Source of the DNA: an uncultured Oscillospiraceae bacterium
Lineage (GTDB): Bacteria > Bacillota > Clostridia > Oscillospirales > Ruminococcaceae
Length of the DNA: 64,000 nucleotides
Reading direction: 5' to 3'
Assembly: GCA_900539695.1 (NCBI GenBank)
Contig: UQDG01000005.1
Coordinates: 78,724 to 142,723, forward strand
Shown: one piece after another, positions 8,727 through 17,774 of the stretch
How the letters are laid out: each line of letters begins with the position of its first letter
Position numbering within the stretch: position 1 is the first letter of the stretch
Program-made: the position numbers and the translations under genes
Notes under the pieces: model-generated
The model's database searches: none
What the model was told of the DNA's origin: nothing
The model's input: only the letters and a program-made list of their open reading frames with translations

Positions 8727-9464
8727 TTACAACGATACCGGGGTGTTTTCATCCAATGCCTGGCCGATTGGCATGTTTAAAATCAAATTGGCCATGCCGT
8801 CCGCCGGGGTGGGCTGCTTGTTGATGACCACCAGCGTTTCCCCGCGGAAGTACCGCAGCAGCCCCGCCGCCGGGTACACCGCCAAACTGGTGCCGCCCAC
8901 GATCAACGTATCTGCCACGGAAATTGCCTTGATAGCGTTCTCCATCGTGGCCTCGTCCAGCCCTTCCTCGTACAGCACCACGTCCGGCTTTACGATGCCG
9001 CCGCACTCGGTGCAGCGGGGCACGCCGTCGCCCTGCCCGGCGGCTTCCTCAATAAAGCTGACGGGGTAAAACTTACCGCAGCGCGTACAATAATTGCGCA
9101 GGGTAGAGCCGTGCAGCTCGTACACCACCTTGCTGCCCGCCGCCTGGTGCAGACCGTCGATGTTCTGGGTCACCACGGCCTTGCACTTGCCCTCGCGCTC
9201 CAATTTGGCCAACCGCAGGTGGGCGGCATTAGGCTTGGCCCCGTGGACGATGAGCTTCTGGCGGTAAAAATCGTAAAATTCGGCCGTGTGGGTCTTGTAA
9301 AACGTATGGGAGAGCATCGTCTCGGGCGGATACTTGAATTTCTGGTGGTACAGCCCATCCACCGAGCGAAAATCCGGGATGCCGCTCTCGGTCGAAACGC
9401 CCGCCCCGCCGAAAAATACAAGGCTGCGGGTATCCCGCAAAATTTCTTCCAATGCCGGTACCAT
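8727..9464 (-). CDS. cobB: NAD-dependent protein deacylase, sirtuin (Sir2/CobB)
   Basis: Removes acyl groups from protein lysines using NAD+. The 245 residues carry GAGVSTESGIPDFR (21-33), TQNID (99-103), catalytic His118 in ELHGS, a structural zinc site C126-x2-C129 and C151-x2-C154, and VGGTSLAVYPAA. The C-pocket class-III residues Tyr/Arg that mark desuccinylases are not evident: after the Gly-Ala-Gly loop the protein reads DFRSVDGLY, closer to deacetylases. The ATG follows GGGGAA. It is transcribed alone, divergent from nnrD. Confidence 0.93.
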   Translation of the reverse strand: MVPALEEILRDTRSLVFFGGAGVSTESGIPDFRSVDGLYHQKFKYPPETMLSHTFYKTHTAEFYDFYRQKLIVHGAKPNAAHLRLAKLEREGKCKAVVTQNIDGLHQAAGSKVVYELHGSTLRNYCTRCGKFYPVSFIEEAAGQGDGVPRCTECGGIVKPDVVLYEEGLDEATMENAIKAISVADTLIVGGTSLAVYPAAGLLRYFRGETLVVINKQPTPADGMANLILNMPIGQALDENTPVSL

Positions 9465-9514
9465 ACAAAGTTCCCCTTTCGCTTTTTGCTGAAGTGTTTT
9501 ATAATGTACCTATT

Positions 9515-9542
9515 ATTATAGCTTTTTTCAGGGAGGATGCAA
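9515..9542 (-). promoter_or_regulatory. promoter of the sirtuin gene
   Basis: TTGCAT (9542-9537), 16-nt spacer, TATAAT (9520-9515) on the minus strand. It overlaps the ribosome site of the divergent nnrD gene. A plus-strand TATAAT at 9500-9505 is the likely -10 for nnrD but lacks a clear -35. Confidence 0.6.
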
Positions 9543-9543
9543 G

Positions 9544-10431
9544 ATGCAGCGCGAGATCACACAGGAAATGGCAAAGGACCGCCTGCCCCGGCGGGAGGCA
9601 GATGCCAACAAGGGCAGCTTTGGCAGTGTGCTGGCGGCGGCTGGCAGTATGGCCTACCGGGGCGCGGCGGCTCTCTGCACCGAGGGCGCTCTCCGCGCCG
9701 GGGCGGGCCTTGTCTACCTGGCCAGCGTGGAGCCGGTGGTGCAGATGGTGCTGACCCGTACGCCGGAATGCTGCGCCTGCGGCTGCCGCACGGCAGCTAA
9801 CGGCGGCATCCACCCTCAGGACGCCGGGGCGCTGCGCAGCTGGTTCGACGGCAAAAACACCGTTCTGCTGGCAGGGCCCGGCCTGGGTGAAAGCGCTGCC
9901 CCGGTCTGCAACGCTCTGCTGGGCAAAAAAGCCCCCTGGTCCGCCGCTGTGCTGGACGCCGATGCCCTCAACGCGCTGGCTGCGGGCAAAATCAAAGGCC
10001 CCTTGCCGGACCAGACGGTCATCACGCCCCACCCCGGCGAAGCCGCCCGCCTGCTGGATTGTACAGTGGGGGAGGTGCAGGCTGACCGCGAAGCCGCCGC
10101 CCGCCGCCTGGCCGGGATGTATCACTGCATCGCGGTGCTGAAAGGCAGAGGCACCCTCATCGCCACCCCCGGCGGCGAAGTCTACCACAATCCCACCGGC
10201 AGCGCGGGCCTGGCCAAGGGCGGCAGCGGGGACATCCTCGCAGGCTTGCTGTCGGGTCTGCTGGCCGCCGGGCTGAAACAGGGCCGCACCGCGGAGGACG
10301 CCGCCATCGCTGCCGTCTGGCTGCACGGCGCGGCAGGGGACCGCTGCGCCAAACGCTTAGGCATGGCCGCCATGCTGCCCCATGATATTTTTGCAGACCT
10401 GGGTGCGATCTTTGCGGAGCTGGAGCGATAA
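9544..10431 (+). CDS. nnrD: ADP-dependent (S)-NAD(P)H-hydrate dehydratase
   Basis: Repairs hydrated NAD(P)H using ADP as phosphate donor. The 295-residue ribokinase-fold protein has NKGSFGSVLAAAGS near the N-terminus, LDADALN, TPHPGEAARLL, VLKGRGT and the C-terminal NPTGSAGLAKGGSGD, whose final Asp is catalytic. Many bacteria fuse an NnrE epimerase domain in front; here it is absent, so the epimerase must be elsewhere or missing. The ribosome site is GGGAGG at 9531. Spaced 172 nt from the following regulator gene. Confidence 0.93.
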   Translation: MQREITQEMAKDRLPRREADANKGSFGSVLAAAGSMAYRGAAALCTEGALRAGAGLVYLASVEPVVQMVLTRTPECCACGCRTAANGGIHPQDAGALRSWFDGKNTVLLAGPGLGESAAPVCNALLGKKAPWSAAVLDADALNALAAGKIKGPLPDQTVITPHPGEAARLLDCTVGEVQADREAAARRLAGMYHCIAVLKGRGTLIATPGGEVYHNPTGSAGLAKGGSGDILAGLLSGLLAAGLKQGRTAEDAAIAAVWLHGAAGDRCAKRLGMAAMLPHDIFADLGAIFAELER

Positions 10432-10466
10432 ACTACTGCAAAACGACTCTTTTTCGCCCTTTCCTA

Positions 10467-10495
10467 TTGCCTGCACGGCCTATAGGGTGTATAAT
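10467..10495 (+). promoter_or_regulatory. promoter of the WYL regulator gene
   Basis: TTGCCT, 17-nt spacer, TATAAT. The transcript would have a leader of about 100 nt before the ATG at 10604; the leader has some GC-rich pairing potential but matches no RNA family I know. Confidence 0.7.
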
Positions 10496-10603
10496 AGGAC
10501 TGTATGTTCTGGATATTCTGGGGCTATACCGCATGATCTGAGCAGCCTGCGCCGATAAGGCCGGGCATCGTGCGGGTCCCCTTTTGTAAAAGGAGCAAGT
10601 GCT

Positions 10604-11599
10604 ATGCCGCGTAAAGAAGGCCAGAAACGGAAACTGCTGGTACTGCTGCAGATTTTGGCGCGGGAGACCGACGAACGTCACCCGTTAAGTGTACCGCAGA
10701 TCGTGGAAAAATTGAAAGAAAAGGGCATCGAAGCCGAACGCAAGAGCGTCTATGACGACCTGAACACCCTGAACGAGATGCCGGACTTCCCCTATGAGAT
10801 CATGCAAAAACGGGGCCGGGGCGGCGGCTATTACATGACCGACGCCCCCTTTGAGCTGGCTGAGCTGAAACTGCTGGTGGACGCTGTGTACGCCAGCAAG
10901 TTCATTACCGCCCGCAAATCCAAGGTGCTGATCGATAAGCTGGGCCAGTTCACTTCCTGCTACCGGCAGGAGGAGCTGAACCGTAAAGTCTTAGTCAGCG
11001 GCCGCCTGAAAAGCACCGACGAGAAGATTTTGTATACCGTCGATGCCCTGCATGCCGCTATCACGGCAGGGGAGCAGGTGCAGTTCAAATACTGCGACTG
11101 GAACCTGCAAAAAAAGATGACCCCCCGTCACGATGGCCAGCTGTACCGCGTCAGCCCCTGGGTGCTGGTGTGGGAGAATGCGAACTATTACCTTATCGCC
11201 TACACCGAGGGCCGCCTGAAGCACTACCGTGTGGATAAGATGCAGGCTGTGCACCAGCTGCCCGGTACCACCCGCGAAGGCGCCGGCGAGTACGCCAACT
11301 TTGACGTGAACGCCTACATGCAGCAGATGTTCGGCATGTTCAACGGCCCGCTGAAAAAGGTGACGCTCCAGTGTGAGAACCGCTTTGCCGGGGCCATGAT
11401 CGACCGTTTCGGCACCGGGCCGACTTTAGTCCCCTGCGATGACGGTGAGCATTTTACCATGATGGCCGAGGTGCAGGTCAGCCCCCAGTTCTTTGGCTGG
11501 GTGGCTGGTTTTGGCACCGGCGTGGTGGTGGCAGGCCCGCCCGAGGTGCGCGCCGAGATGAAAAAGACGCTGGACCGCCTGCAGGATCTTTACCGCTGA
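10604..11599 (+). CDS. WYL-domain helix-turn-helix transcriptional regulator
   Basis: 331 residues. An N-terminal winged helix (about 8-60; SVPQIVEKL and ERKSVYDDLNTL) is followed by the WYL domain (about 140-215), in which YRVSPWVLVWENANYYLIA and HYRVDKM match the family pattern, then a C-terminal WCX-type extension. WYL proteins often sense nucleic-acid or nucleotide ligands and control DNA-repair, phage-defence or metabolic genes. The target is unknown; no defence system lies nearby, and the adjoining genes are an envelope polysaccharide cluster with its own promoter. Ribosome site AAAGGAG. Confidence 0.85.
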   Translation: MPRKEGQKRKLLVLLQILARETDERHPLSVPQIVEKLKEKGIEAERKSVYDDLNTLNEMPDFPYEIMQKRGRGGGYYMTDAPFELAELKLLVDAVYASKFITARKSKVLIDKLGQFTSCYRQEELNRKVLVSGRLKSTDEKILYTVDALHAAITAGEQVQFKYCDWNLQKKMTPRHDGQLYRVSPWVLVWENANYYLIAYTEGRLKHYRVDKMQAVHQLPGTTREGAGEYANFDVNAYMQQMFGMFNGPLKKVTLQCENRFAGAMIDRFGTGPTLVPCDDGEHFTMMAEVQVSPQFFGWVAGFGTGVVVAGPPEVRAEMKKTLDRLQDLYR

Positions 11600-11628
11600 T
11601 TGCAAAAAGCACGAAAATGTGCTATGCT
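11600..11628 (+). promoter_or_regulatory. promoter of the polysaccharide cluster
   Basis: TTGCAA starts on the base after the WYL gene stop, followed by a 17-nt spacer and TATGCT. It would drive the genes from 11668 to the terminator at 19855. Confidence 0.7.
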
Positions 11629-11667
11629 AACTAGATATGAATTTCTGTCCAAGGGAGGACACCCTCG

Positions 11668-13080
11668 TTGCTGGAAAAAAATCAACGTACCAAAAGTATG
11701 CTCAGCGGTCTGCTGGATGTGGTGCTGCTGTTCGTCAGCTTTCTGCTGGCCAACTATGTGCGTTTTAATTATGTAGTCTTTTTTGAGCCCGGCGGCGCCG
11801 GCCCTGCGCTGCAGGTGGCCGGTGACCCGCGCAACTTTATTGCCGGGGTAGGCACCTCTGTCTTGCTGGTGCTGGCCTACTGGGTAGCCGGTGTGTACAG
11901 CTCCTCGCGTTTGCGGGGGCTGGCCCGGCGCTGCACCATCATGGCCATGATCAACGCCGCGGGCATCATGGTGTTCGTATTCTTCCTCTACCTGATGCAC
12001 CTGGACGACTATTCCCGCGTAGTGCTGGGCCTGTTCTACGGCTTTGCCACTGTGACTATGGTCGCCAAGCGGATGATCCGCCGCTGGGTGGACCGTGCCC
12101 GCCGCCGCAAAGGCCTGGGCCTGCGGCACATCCTGCTGGTGGGCGGCGGCAAATCGGCGGCCCTCTACCTGCGCGCGCTGGAGCATAACCCCTACTACGG
12201 TTTTGTGGTGGACGGCTACCTGGCTGCCACCGAGGAGCCGGGTCTGGGCGTGCCCTATCTGGGCGGCTACGATAAGCTGGACGAAGCCCTGGAAAGCGCC
12301 GCCCTGGATGAGGTCGTGGTCGCGCTGGAAGCTAACGAGATCGATCAGCTGCCCCACACCTTTGCCATCTGCGATAAGCACGGCACCCGCATCACGATGG
12401 TGCCGTTTTACAGTGACTACCTGCCTGCCCGGCCTACCATCGATGTGCTGGACGAGTGCAAGCTCATCAATGTGCGCCAGACGCCCTTTGACAACATCCT
12501 CAACGCCGCCATCAAGCGCGGGCTGGATATTATCGGCAGCCTGGTGCTGATCGTACTCACCAGCCCGGTCATGCTGGTCACGGCCATTGGTGTGAAACTG
12601 TCCAGCCCCGGGCCGATCATCTTCAAGCAGGAGCGCATCGGCCTCAACAAAAAGCCCTTCATGATGTACAAGTTCCGCTCCATGCGGGTCAATGTACAGC
12701 AGGAGACCGGCTGGTCCAAGGACTACGACCCCCGCAAGACCCACTTCGGCAGCTTTATCCGCAAGTTCAGCCTGGACGAACTGCCCCAGTTCTTTAACGT
12801 GCTTAAAGGGGATATGTCCCTTGTAGGCCCCCGGCCTGAGGTGCCTTTCCATGTAGAGCATTTTAAAGAGGAAATTCCCCGCTATCTGGTCCGCCAGCAG
12901 GTGCGCCCCGGCTGTACCGGCTGGGCGCAGATCCACGGCTTGCGCGGCGATACAGACATTGCCGAGCGCATCCGCTATGACATCTGGTACATCGAAAACT
13001 GGACCGTGGCGCTGGACATCAAGATTATCTTCCGCACGGTATTCGGCGGTAAGATGGTCAACGACGAAAAATTGCAGTAA
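11668..13080 (+). CDS. undecaprenyl-phosphate sugar phosphotransferase (initiating transferase)
   Basis: Likely starts a polysaccharide repeat unit by moving a sugar-1-phosphate onto undecaprenyl phosphate at the inner membrane. The 470 residues have four to five N-terminal membrane helices, a nucleotide-binding-like middle (ILLVGGGKSA) and a C-terminal bacterial sugar transferase domain (about 275-470) with SSPGPIIFKQERIG, MYKFRSM, SLDELPQFFNVLKGDMSLVG and PGCTGWAQI. That is the WbaP/WcaJ architecture. The start is TTG 11668 with GGGAGG 9 nt upstream. Which sugar is transferred cannot be read. Confidence 0.92.
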   Translation: MLEKNQRTKSMLSGLLDVVLLFVSFLLANYVRFNYVVFFEPGGAGPALQVAGDPRNFIAGVGTSVLLVLAYWVAGVYSSSRLRGLARRCTIMAMINAAGIMVFVFFLYLMHLDDYSRVVLGLFYGFATVTMVAKRMIRRWVDRARRRKGLGLRHILLVGGGKSAALYLRALEHNPYYGFVVDGYLAATEEPGLGVPYLGGYDKLDEALESAALDEVVVALEANEIDQLPHTFAICDKHGTRITMVPFYSDYLPARPTIDVLDECKLINVRQTPFDNILNAAIKRGLDIIGSLVLIVLTSPVMLVTAIGVKLSSPGPIIFKQERIGLNKKPFMMYKFRSMRVNVQQETGWSKDYDPRKTHFGSFIRKFSLDELPQFFNVLKGDMSLVGPRPEVPFHVEHFKEEIPRYLVRQQVRPGCTGWAQIHGLRGDTDIAERIRYDIWYIENWTVALDIKIIFRTVFGGKMVNDEKLQ

Positions 13081-13113
13081 GCCTGCCCCGGCGGGCTTGA
13101 TGGGAGACGGAAA

Positions 13114-14268
13114 ATGAGGAAAAAGGAACCCAAAGTAGCCATCGTACATGACTGGCTGGTGACCTATGCAGGGGCGGACCGCGTGGTCGACTGCATGCAC
13201 CATGCGTTCCCCAACGCCGTCATCTACACGCTGGTGTATGATAAAGATAACATGCCTGCGTGGTTTAAAGACTACGACATCCGCACCACCTGGGTGCAGA
13301 AGATCCCGTTTGCTACCAAGCTGTACAAAGGGCTCTTGCCCCTGATGCCCCGTGCCTTTGAGGAATTGGACCTCTCCGAGTACGACCTCGTGCTGTCATC
13401 TTCCTCCTCCTGCTCCAAGGGGGTTATCACCCGCCCGGATGCTGTGCACATCTGCTATTGCCATACGCCCATCCGCTATGTGTGGGACTTTTACTACACC
13501 TACCGCGACAACGCCAACTGGCTGGTGCGTAAGGTCATGCAGCGCCAGATGCACAAAATTCGCGTGTGGGATAAGTGCGCTGCGGACCGCGTAGATTACT
13601 TCATCGCCAACTCCCACTACATCGCCCAGCGCATCAAAAAATATTACCGCCGCGACAGCGACGTCATCTACCCCTGCTGCCATATCAACGAAAGTCCTTT
13701 TGTGGAAAAGGAGGACTTCTACCTCACCGTCGGCCGCCTGACCTGGTACAAGCGGGTCGACCTGGCCGTGCAGGCCTGCACCAAACTGGGCAAGCGGCTG
13801 GTGGTCATCGGCAGCGGGGGAGAGATGGACAAGCTCAAGGCCATGGCTGGCCCCACCATTGAGTTCAAGGGCGGCGGCCTGACCGACGAGGAAGTGCGCG
13901 GTTACTACCTGCGCGCCAAGGCGTTTTTGTTCCCCGGCGAGGAGGACTTCGGCATCACCCCCGTGGAAGCCCAGAGCGCCGGTACGCCGGTGCTGGCCTA
14001 CGGCCGCGGCGGCGCCTGCGAGACCGTGCTGCCCGGCAAGACTGGTTACTGGTTCGAGGAGCAGACCGCCGACAGCCTGGCCGCCTGCATCCAGCGCTTT
14101 GAAAAAGATGGCGTCGCCTATAGGAAAGAGGAAATCCGCGAACACAGCCGCGCTTTCAGCGAGGAACGGTTTGAGCGGGAGATCAAAGAATACTGTACCC
14201 GCCGCATGGCGGATTGGCAGCAGGAACTGCTGGACTGCTCCCACTGGGAGAAGGAGGAACAGATTTGA
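13114..14268 (+). CDS. glycosyltransferase family 4
   Basis: 384 residues, GT-B fold. The N-terminal domain has VAIVHDWLVTYAGADRV; the C-terminal nucleotide-sugar domain has VGRLTWYKRVDLAVQA and FPGEEDFGITPVEAQSAGTP, the E-x7-E pattern of GT4 retaining enzymes. It probably extends the lipid-linked sugar made by the preceding transferase. It lies 33 nt after that gene. The stop overlaps the TTG start of the next glycosyltransferase gene, so the two are translationally coupled. Confidence 0.9.
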   Translation: MRKKEPKVAIVHDWLVTYAGADRVVDCMHHAFPNAVIYTLVYDKDNMPAWFKDYDIRTTWVQKIPFATKLYKGLLPLMPRAFEELDLSEYDLVLSSSSSCSKGVITRPDAVHICYCHTPIRYVWDFYYTYRDNANWLVRKVMQRQMHKIRVWDKCAADRVDYFIANSHYIAQRIKKYYRRDSDVIYPCCHINESPFVEKEDFYLTVGRLTWYKRVDLAVQACTKLGKRLVVIGSGGEMDKLKAMAGPTIEFKGGGLTDEEVRGYYLRAKAFLFPGEEDFGITPVEAQSAGTPVLAYGRGGACETVLPGKTGYWFEEQTADSLAACIQRFEKDGVAYRKEEIREHSRAFSEERFEREIKEYCTRRMADWQQELLDCSHWEKEEQI

Positions 14269-15317
14269 ACCCCATTGTCATCAACGGCACTGTCCTGTGC
14301 GATAATATCACCGGCATCCCCCGCTATGTCTACGAGACAGTAGTGCGGCTGGACAAGCTCATCGAGGGCACCGGCCTGGACGTGCGCATCGCCTACCGCG
14401 ACGATGGCCGCGAGATTCATCTGCCGGAACTGAAAAATATCAAGCTGGTACCGCTCAAGGCGGTCAAATATTTTTATAACATGGCGGTGCTGCCTGCCTA
14501 TCTGCGGCGCGAGCATGCGTTTTTTGTCGGCCTTGCCAGTGATATGCTCATGACCCGCCGCAGCGTTGTTGTGCTGCACGACATCCGCCCCCTGGTCATG
14601 GATACCGACCGCGGCTTTTTCCGCTTCAAGTTCTGGGTGCACTGCCTGTCCACCAAATGGTTTGCACAGCGGGTGTTCACCGTCAGCTATGACCAGCGCC
14701 AGCTTATCCATGATAAGCTGGGCATCCCGCTGGATAAGATTGGCGTGACCTACAACGGCTGGGAGCATATGGCGAAAGTCCAGCCGGACGAAAGCATCTT
14801 TGAGAGGATGCCCGCCGTCAAAAAGGGTGAGTATTTCTACGCTCTGGGCAGCCTGGCCGGCCACAAGAACTTTAAGTGGATACGCGAGGTCGCCCGCCGC
14901 AACCCGGATAAGACCTTCGTGGTGGCAGGCGGCAAGGACCTGCGCGCCTTTGGCGATGACACCGAGGCCAAGGACACCCACAATGTGTTCTACCCCGGCT
15001 ATGTCTCCGACGCCGAAAACGCTGCCCTGATGAAGCACTGCCGTCTCTTCCTGCATCCGGCGGTGTTCGAGGGCTTCGGCATCCCGCCGCTGGAGGCTCT
15101 GGCCCTCGGCGCGCCCATCGCCCTGGCCAAAGCCAGTTGCCTGCCGGAACTTTACGGCGATACAGCCCGCTACTTCGACCCCTACGACTACGAGGTCGAC
15201 CTGGACGCTTTAGCCGCCCGGCCCGTCGCCCCGCCGGACAAAGTCCTGGCCAAATACAGCTGGGACAAAACCGCTGCCTTCTGGCTGGAAGAGATCAAAA
15301 AGTACGCACAGCAGTAA
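14265..15317 (+). CDS. glycosyltransferase family 4
   Basis: 350 residues from TTG 14265, which overlaps the previous TGA. AAGGAGG lies 7 nt upstream, and the upstream in-frame ATG has no ribosome site. N-terminal NGTVLCDNITGIPRYVYE is the Gly-rich start typical of mannosyltransferase-like GT4 proteins; the C-terminal motif is EGFGIPPLEALALGAPIA. It likely adds another residue to the polysaccharide. Donor and acceptor are unknown. Confidence 0.88.
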   Translation: MNPIVINGTVLCDNITGIPRYVYETVVRLDKLIEGTGLDVRIAYRDDGREIHLPELKNIKLVPLKAVKYFYNMAVLPAYLRREHAFFVGLASDMLMTRRSVVVLHDIRPLVMDTDRGFFRFKFWVHCLSTKWFAQRVFTVSYDQRQLIHDKLGIPLDKIGVTYNGWEHMAKVQPDESIFERMPAVKKGEYFYALGSLAGHKNFKWIREVARRNPDKTFVVAGGKDLRAFGDDTEAKDTHNVFYPGYVSDAENAALMKHCRLFLHPAVFEGFGIPPLEALALGAPIALAKASCLPELYGDTARYFDPYDYEVDLDALAARPVAPPDKVLAKYSWDKTAAFWLEEIKKYAQQ

Positions 15318-15359
15318 AAACTGCAACCTGATTCCCACTCTGGAAAGGAACCCTTGCGA

Positions 15360-17756
15360 ATGCTTGTTCTAACCGTTGCCCTTACGGCTGTTGTCGCGCT
15401 GGCACTTGGGCTGGCCCCGGCAAAGCTGGCTCGCCGCCGTATACGGCAGTGTGATCTTGGCTGGGCGGCTGGCCTGTGGCTGGCCACCTGGGTGTTTGCC
15501 CTGTGTGCCTACCATCGCCCGGGGCTGACTGTCGGGTTTGATGCTTTCCGCCTGGCGGCCATCACGGCACTGTGCGGCTGGGCGTCCTTCTGCGTGGCCG
15601 GGCTGCGCAGCTTTGGCGGCAGGGGACTGCGGTTCGTGGTGCCGCTGCTGCTGGCGGCGGCCCTGGGCAGCGAGGTGTTCGTAGGCAACGTGACCTACTT
15701 CAACACCCACAGCTACCAGCCGTTCCAGCTGCTGGACTACCTGGACCCCAACGTCAACGTCATCCGGGGACAGGGGAGTATCTCGCTGGACGAGGACCAC
15801 ACCTACATGCGGTTCCTTGACATCGACCAGCCTATCTATAACCTGAGCATGGACGGCCTGACCAACGATGATACCGATCCGCTGCATTGGGACAGCTTCT
15901 TCAACTTCCGCATCAATGCCACCGATGAAGCCAACTCCCGGCTGAACTACTTCGGCACCTGGCAGATCGCGCCTGAGTCGACCCGCAGCCAGGTTATCAG
16001 CCTGGATCTGACGGGCAATGTCGGCACAATGGAGCTGACCGCCTCCGGCTACAGCACAGCCTTTGCAACCTTCCCGGTGGCCGTCACCTTTACCGGAATT
16101 ACCGCCAACGCGCCGCGCCCGCTGCAGTTCTCGCTGCTGCGGTGCATCGCTGTTTTCCTGGCGCTGCTGGCCATCTACGCTCTGCGCCCGCAGAGCGGCT
16201 TGTGGCACCGCCGCTGGCTGGCAGGCAATGTCTGCGACCGCGCCGCCGGTGCGGTGCTGGCCGCGATCCTCGCCGCCTTTGTGGTGGTCGTGCCTTTCTG
16301 GGAGCCGGGCAACACCGGCCTTGCCACTGAAAATTATAATGTCGCCTTCTGGGATCACGAGAGCAAGATCAGCTTTGTCTACGAGCAGTACGGCGCGCTG
16401 GCCCACAGTCTGCTGAACGGCCGCCTGGACCTGATGCAGGACCCGCCGGAAGAGCTGCTGGCGCTGGATAACCCCTACGATTCCACCGCCCGCGAAGCGG
16501 CCCAGGTCAACAGCCTGTGGGACCATGCCTATTATAACGGACGCTATTATGTCTATTTCGGCATCGTGCCCTGTCTTTTGTTTCAGCTTCCATTCGAGGC
16601 TGTCACCGGCATCCAAAACCTGGCCTATCCGCCCTGCATGATCGTGATGGGGCTGCTGTTCCTGCTGGCAAGTTTCGGCGCGGTGCATCAGGTGGTGCGC
16701 CGCTGGTTCAGCCAGGCATCCTCAGCCGCGTATCTGCTCAGCGTGACGTCCATCGTGCTGGGCAGCCAGCTCTATTACCTGTTTGTGCGCCCCTACATTT
16801 ATGAATACGCCATCGTCTGCGGCACCTCGCTGCTGATGCTGGCCCTCTGGTTCTGGCTTTCTGCCGCCAACACGGCGGTGGAGCGCCGCGGTGCGCTGCT
16901 GGCCAAACTGGCGCTGGGCAGCCTTTGTATGGCGCTGGTCGCCGGCTGCCGCCCCCAGATGGAATTGTTTGCCGTGCTGGCCCTGCCCATCTTCTGGCAG
17001 CGATACATCGCCCAAAAGCGGCTGCGCAGCCGCGCCGGGGCAGGGGAAGCGGTTGCCTTCCTGCTGCCTGTGGTGCTGGTGGCCGCAGGTCTGATGTGGT
17101 ACAACTACGCCCGGTTCGGTTCGCCCTTTGACTTTGGCGCCAACTACAACCTGACCGGCAACGATATGACCAAGCGCGGCTTCAATGTGGTGCGCATCGG
17201 TCCGGCCGTGTTCACCAGCCTGTTCGACCTGCCGCGGCTCAAGAGCGTCTTTCCGTTTTTGCAGGAGACCGAAGTCACCACCAACGCCGTCATCCGCACC
17301 ATCAGCGAGCCGTTCGTCGGCGGTATGCTGGCGGCTACACCCTTCACCTGGGTGTTGGGGCTGCTGGCGCTGCCCCAGACCCGCCAAAGTCTGCGCCGCC
17401 GCCCCGGTGCGGCCGGTTTCGTCTGGCTGGCGGTGGCCGGTATGGTCATCATCACGGTGGTGGATTGCGAGATGGCCGGTGTACTGTACCGCTATTTGAT
17501 GGACTACAGCCCCGTGCTGTTGCTGGGCGCTGTGCTGTGCTGGCTGCTGCTGGAAAGCGTGCTGGCCCGCCGCGCCGCCGCAGGTGAAACGCTGGCCGTC
17601 ACCCTGCTGCCGGTGCTGCGCGTGGCCATGGCCGCCGCTGTGGCGTGGGGCGCCGTCTATCGCTTATTCACCCTTTTTGCCACCCAGCCGTGGCTGCAGG
17701 GACTGAACCCATCGCTGTACTTTAATGTTGCCCGTCTGGTGCAATTCTGGATGTAA
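15360..17756 (+). CDS. large polytopic membrane protein of the polysaccharide cluster, function unknown
   Basis: 798 residues. Two membrane helices at the N-terminus and a third at about residues 85-105 are followed by a soluble, probably extracytoplasmic domain (about 110-250). Then come about ten more helices. Position between glycosyltransferase genes and size suggest a GT-C type lipid-linked-sugar transferase or a flippase/polymerase. I see no clear catalytic Asp/Glu signature of a named family; the FNFRINATDE region may be a carbohydrate-contact domain. I chose ATG 15360 because AAAGGAA lies 9 nt upstream, whereas TTG 15354 would be too close. Confidence 0.7.
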   Translation: MLVLTVALTAVVALALGLAPAKLARRRIRQCDLGWAAGLWLATWVFALCAYHRPGLTVGFDAFRLAAITALCGWASFCVAGLRSFGGRGLRFVVPLLLAAALGSEVFVGNVTYFNTHSYQPFQLLDYLDPNVNVIRGQGSISLDEDHTYMRFLDIDQPIYNLSMDGLTNDDTDPLHWDSFFNFRINATDEANSRLNYFGTWQIAPESTRSQVISLDLTGNVGTMELTASGYSTAFATFPVAVTFTGITANAPRPLQFSLLRCIAVFLALLAIYALRPQSGLWHRRWLAGNVCDRAAGAVLAAILAAFVVVVPFWEPGNTGLATENYNVAFWDHESKISFVYEQYGALAHSLLNGRLDLMQDPPEELLALDNPYDSTAREAAQVNSLWDHAYYNGRYYVYFGIVPCLLFQLPFEAVTGIQNLAYPPCMIVMGLLFLLASFGAVHQVVRRWFSQASSAAYLLSVTSIVLGSQLYYLFVRPYIYEYAIVCGTSLLMLALWFWLSAANTAVERRGALLAKLALGSLCMALVAGCRPQMELFAVLALPIFWQRYIAQKRLRSRAGAGEAVAFLLPVVLVAAGLMWYNYARFGSPFDFGANYNLTGNDMTKRGFNVVRIGPAVFTSLFDLPRLKSVFPFLQETEVTTNAVIRTISEPFVGGMLAATPFTWVLGLLALPQTRQSLRRRPGAAGFVWLAVAGMVIITVVDCEMAGVLYRYLMDYSPVLLLGAVLCWLLLESVLARRAAAGETLAVTLLPVLRVAMAAAVAWGAVYRLFTLFATQPWLQGLNPSLYFNVARLVQFWM

Positions 17757-17774
17757 AGATTGGAGAATCTCAAA

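Noticed and set aside
10500..10603. Possible tRNA or riboswitch in the leader of the WYL gene
   Set aside because: There is GC-rich pairing, but no tRNA T-loop, cloverleaf or conserved aptamer sequence.
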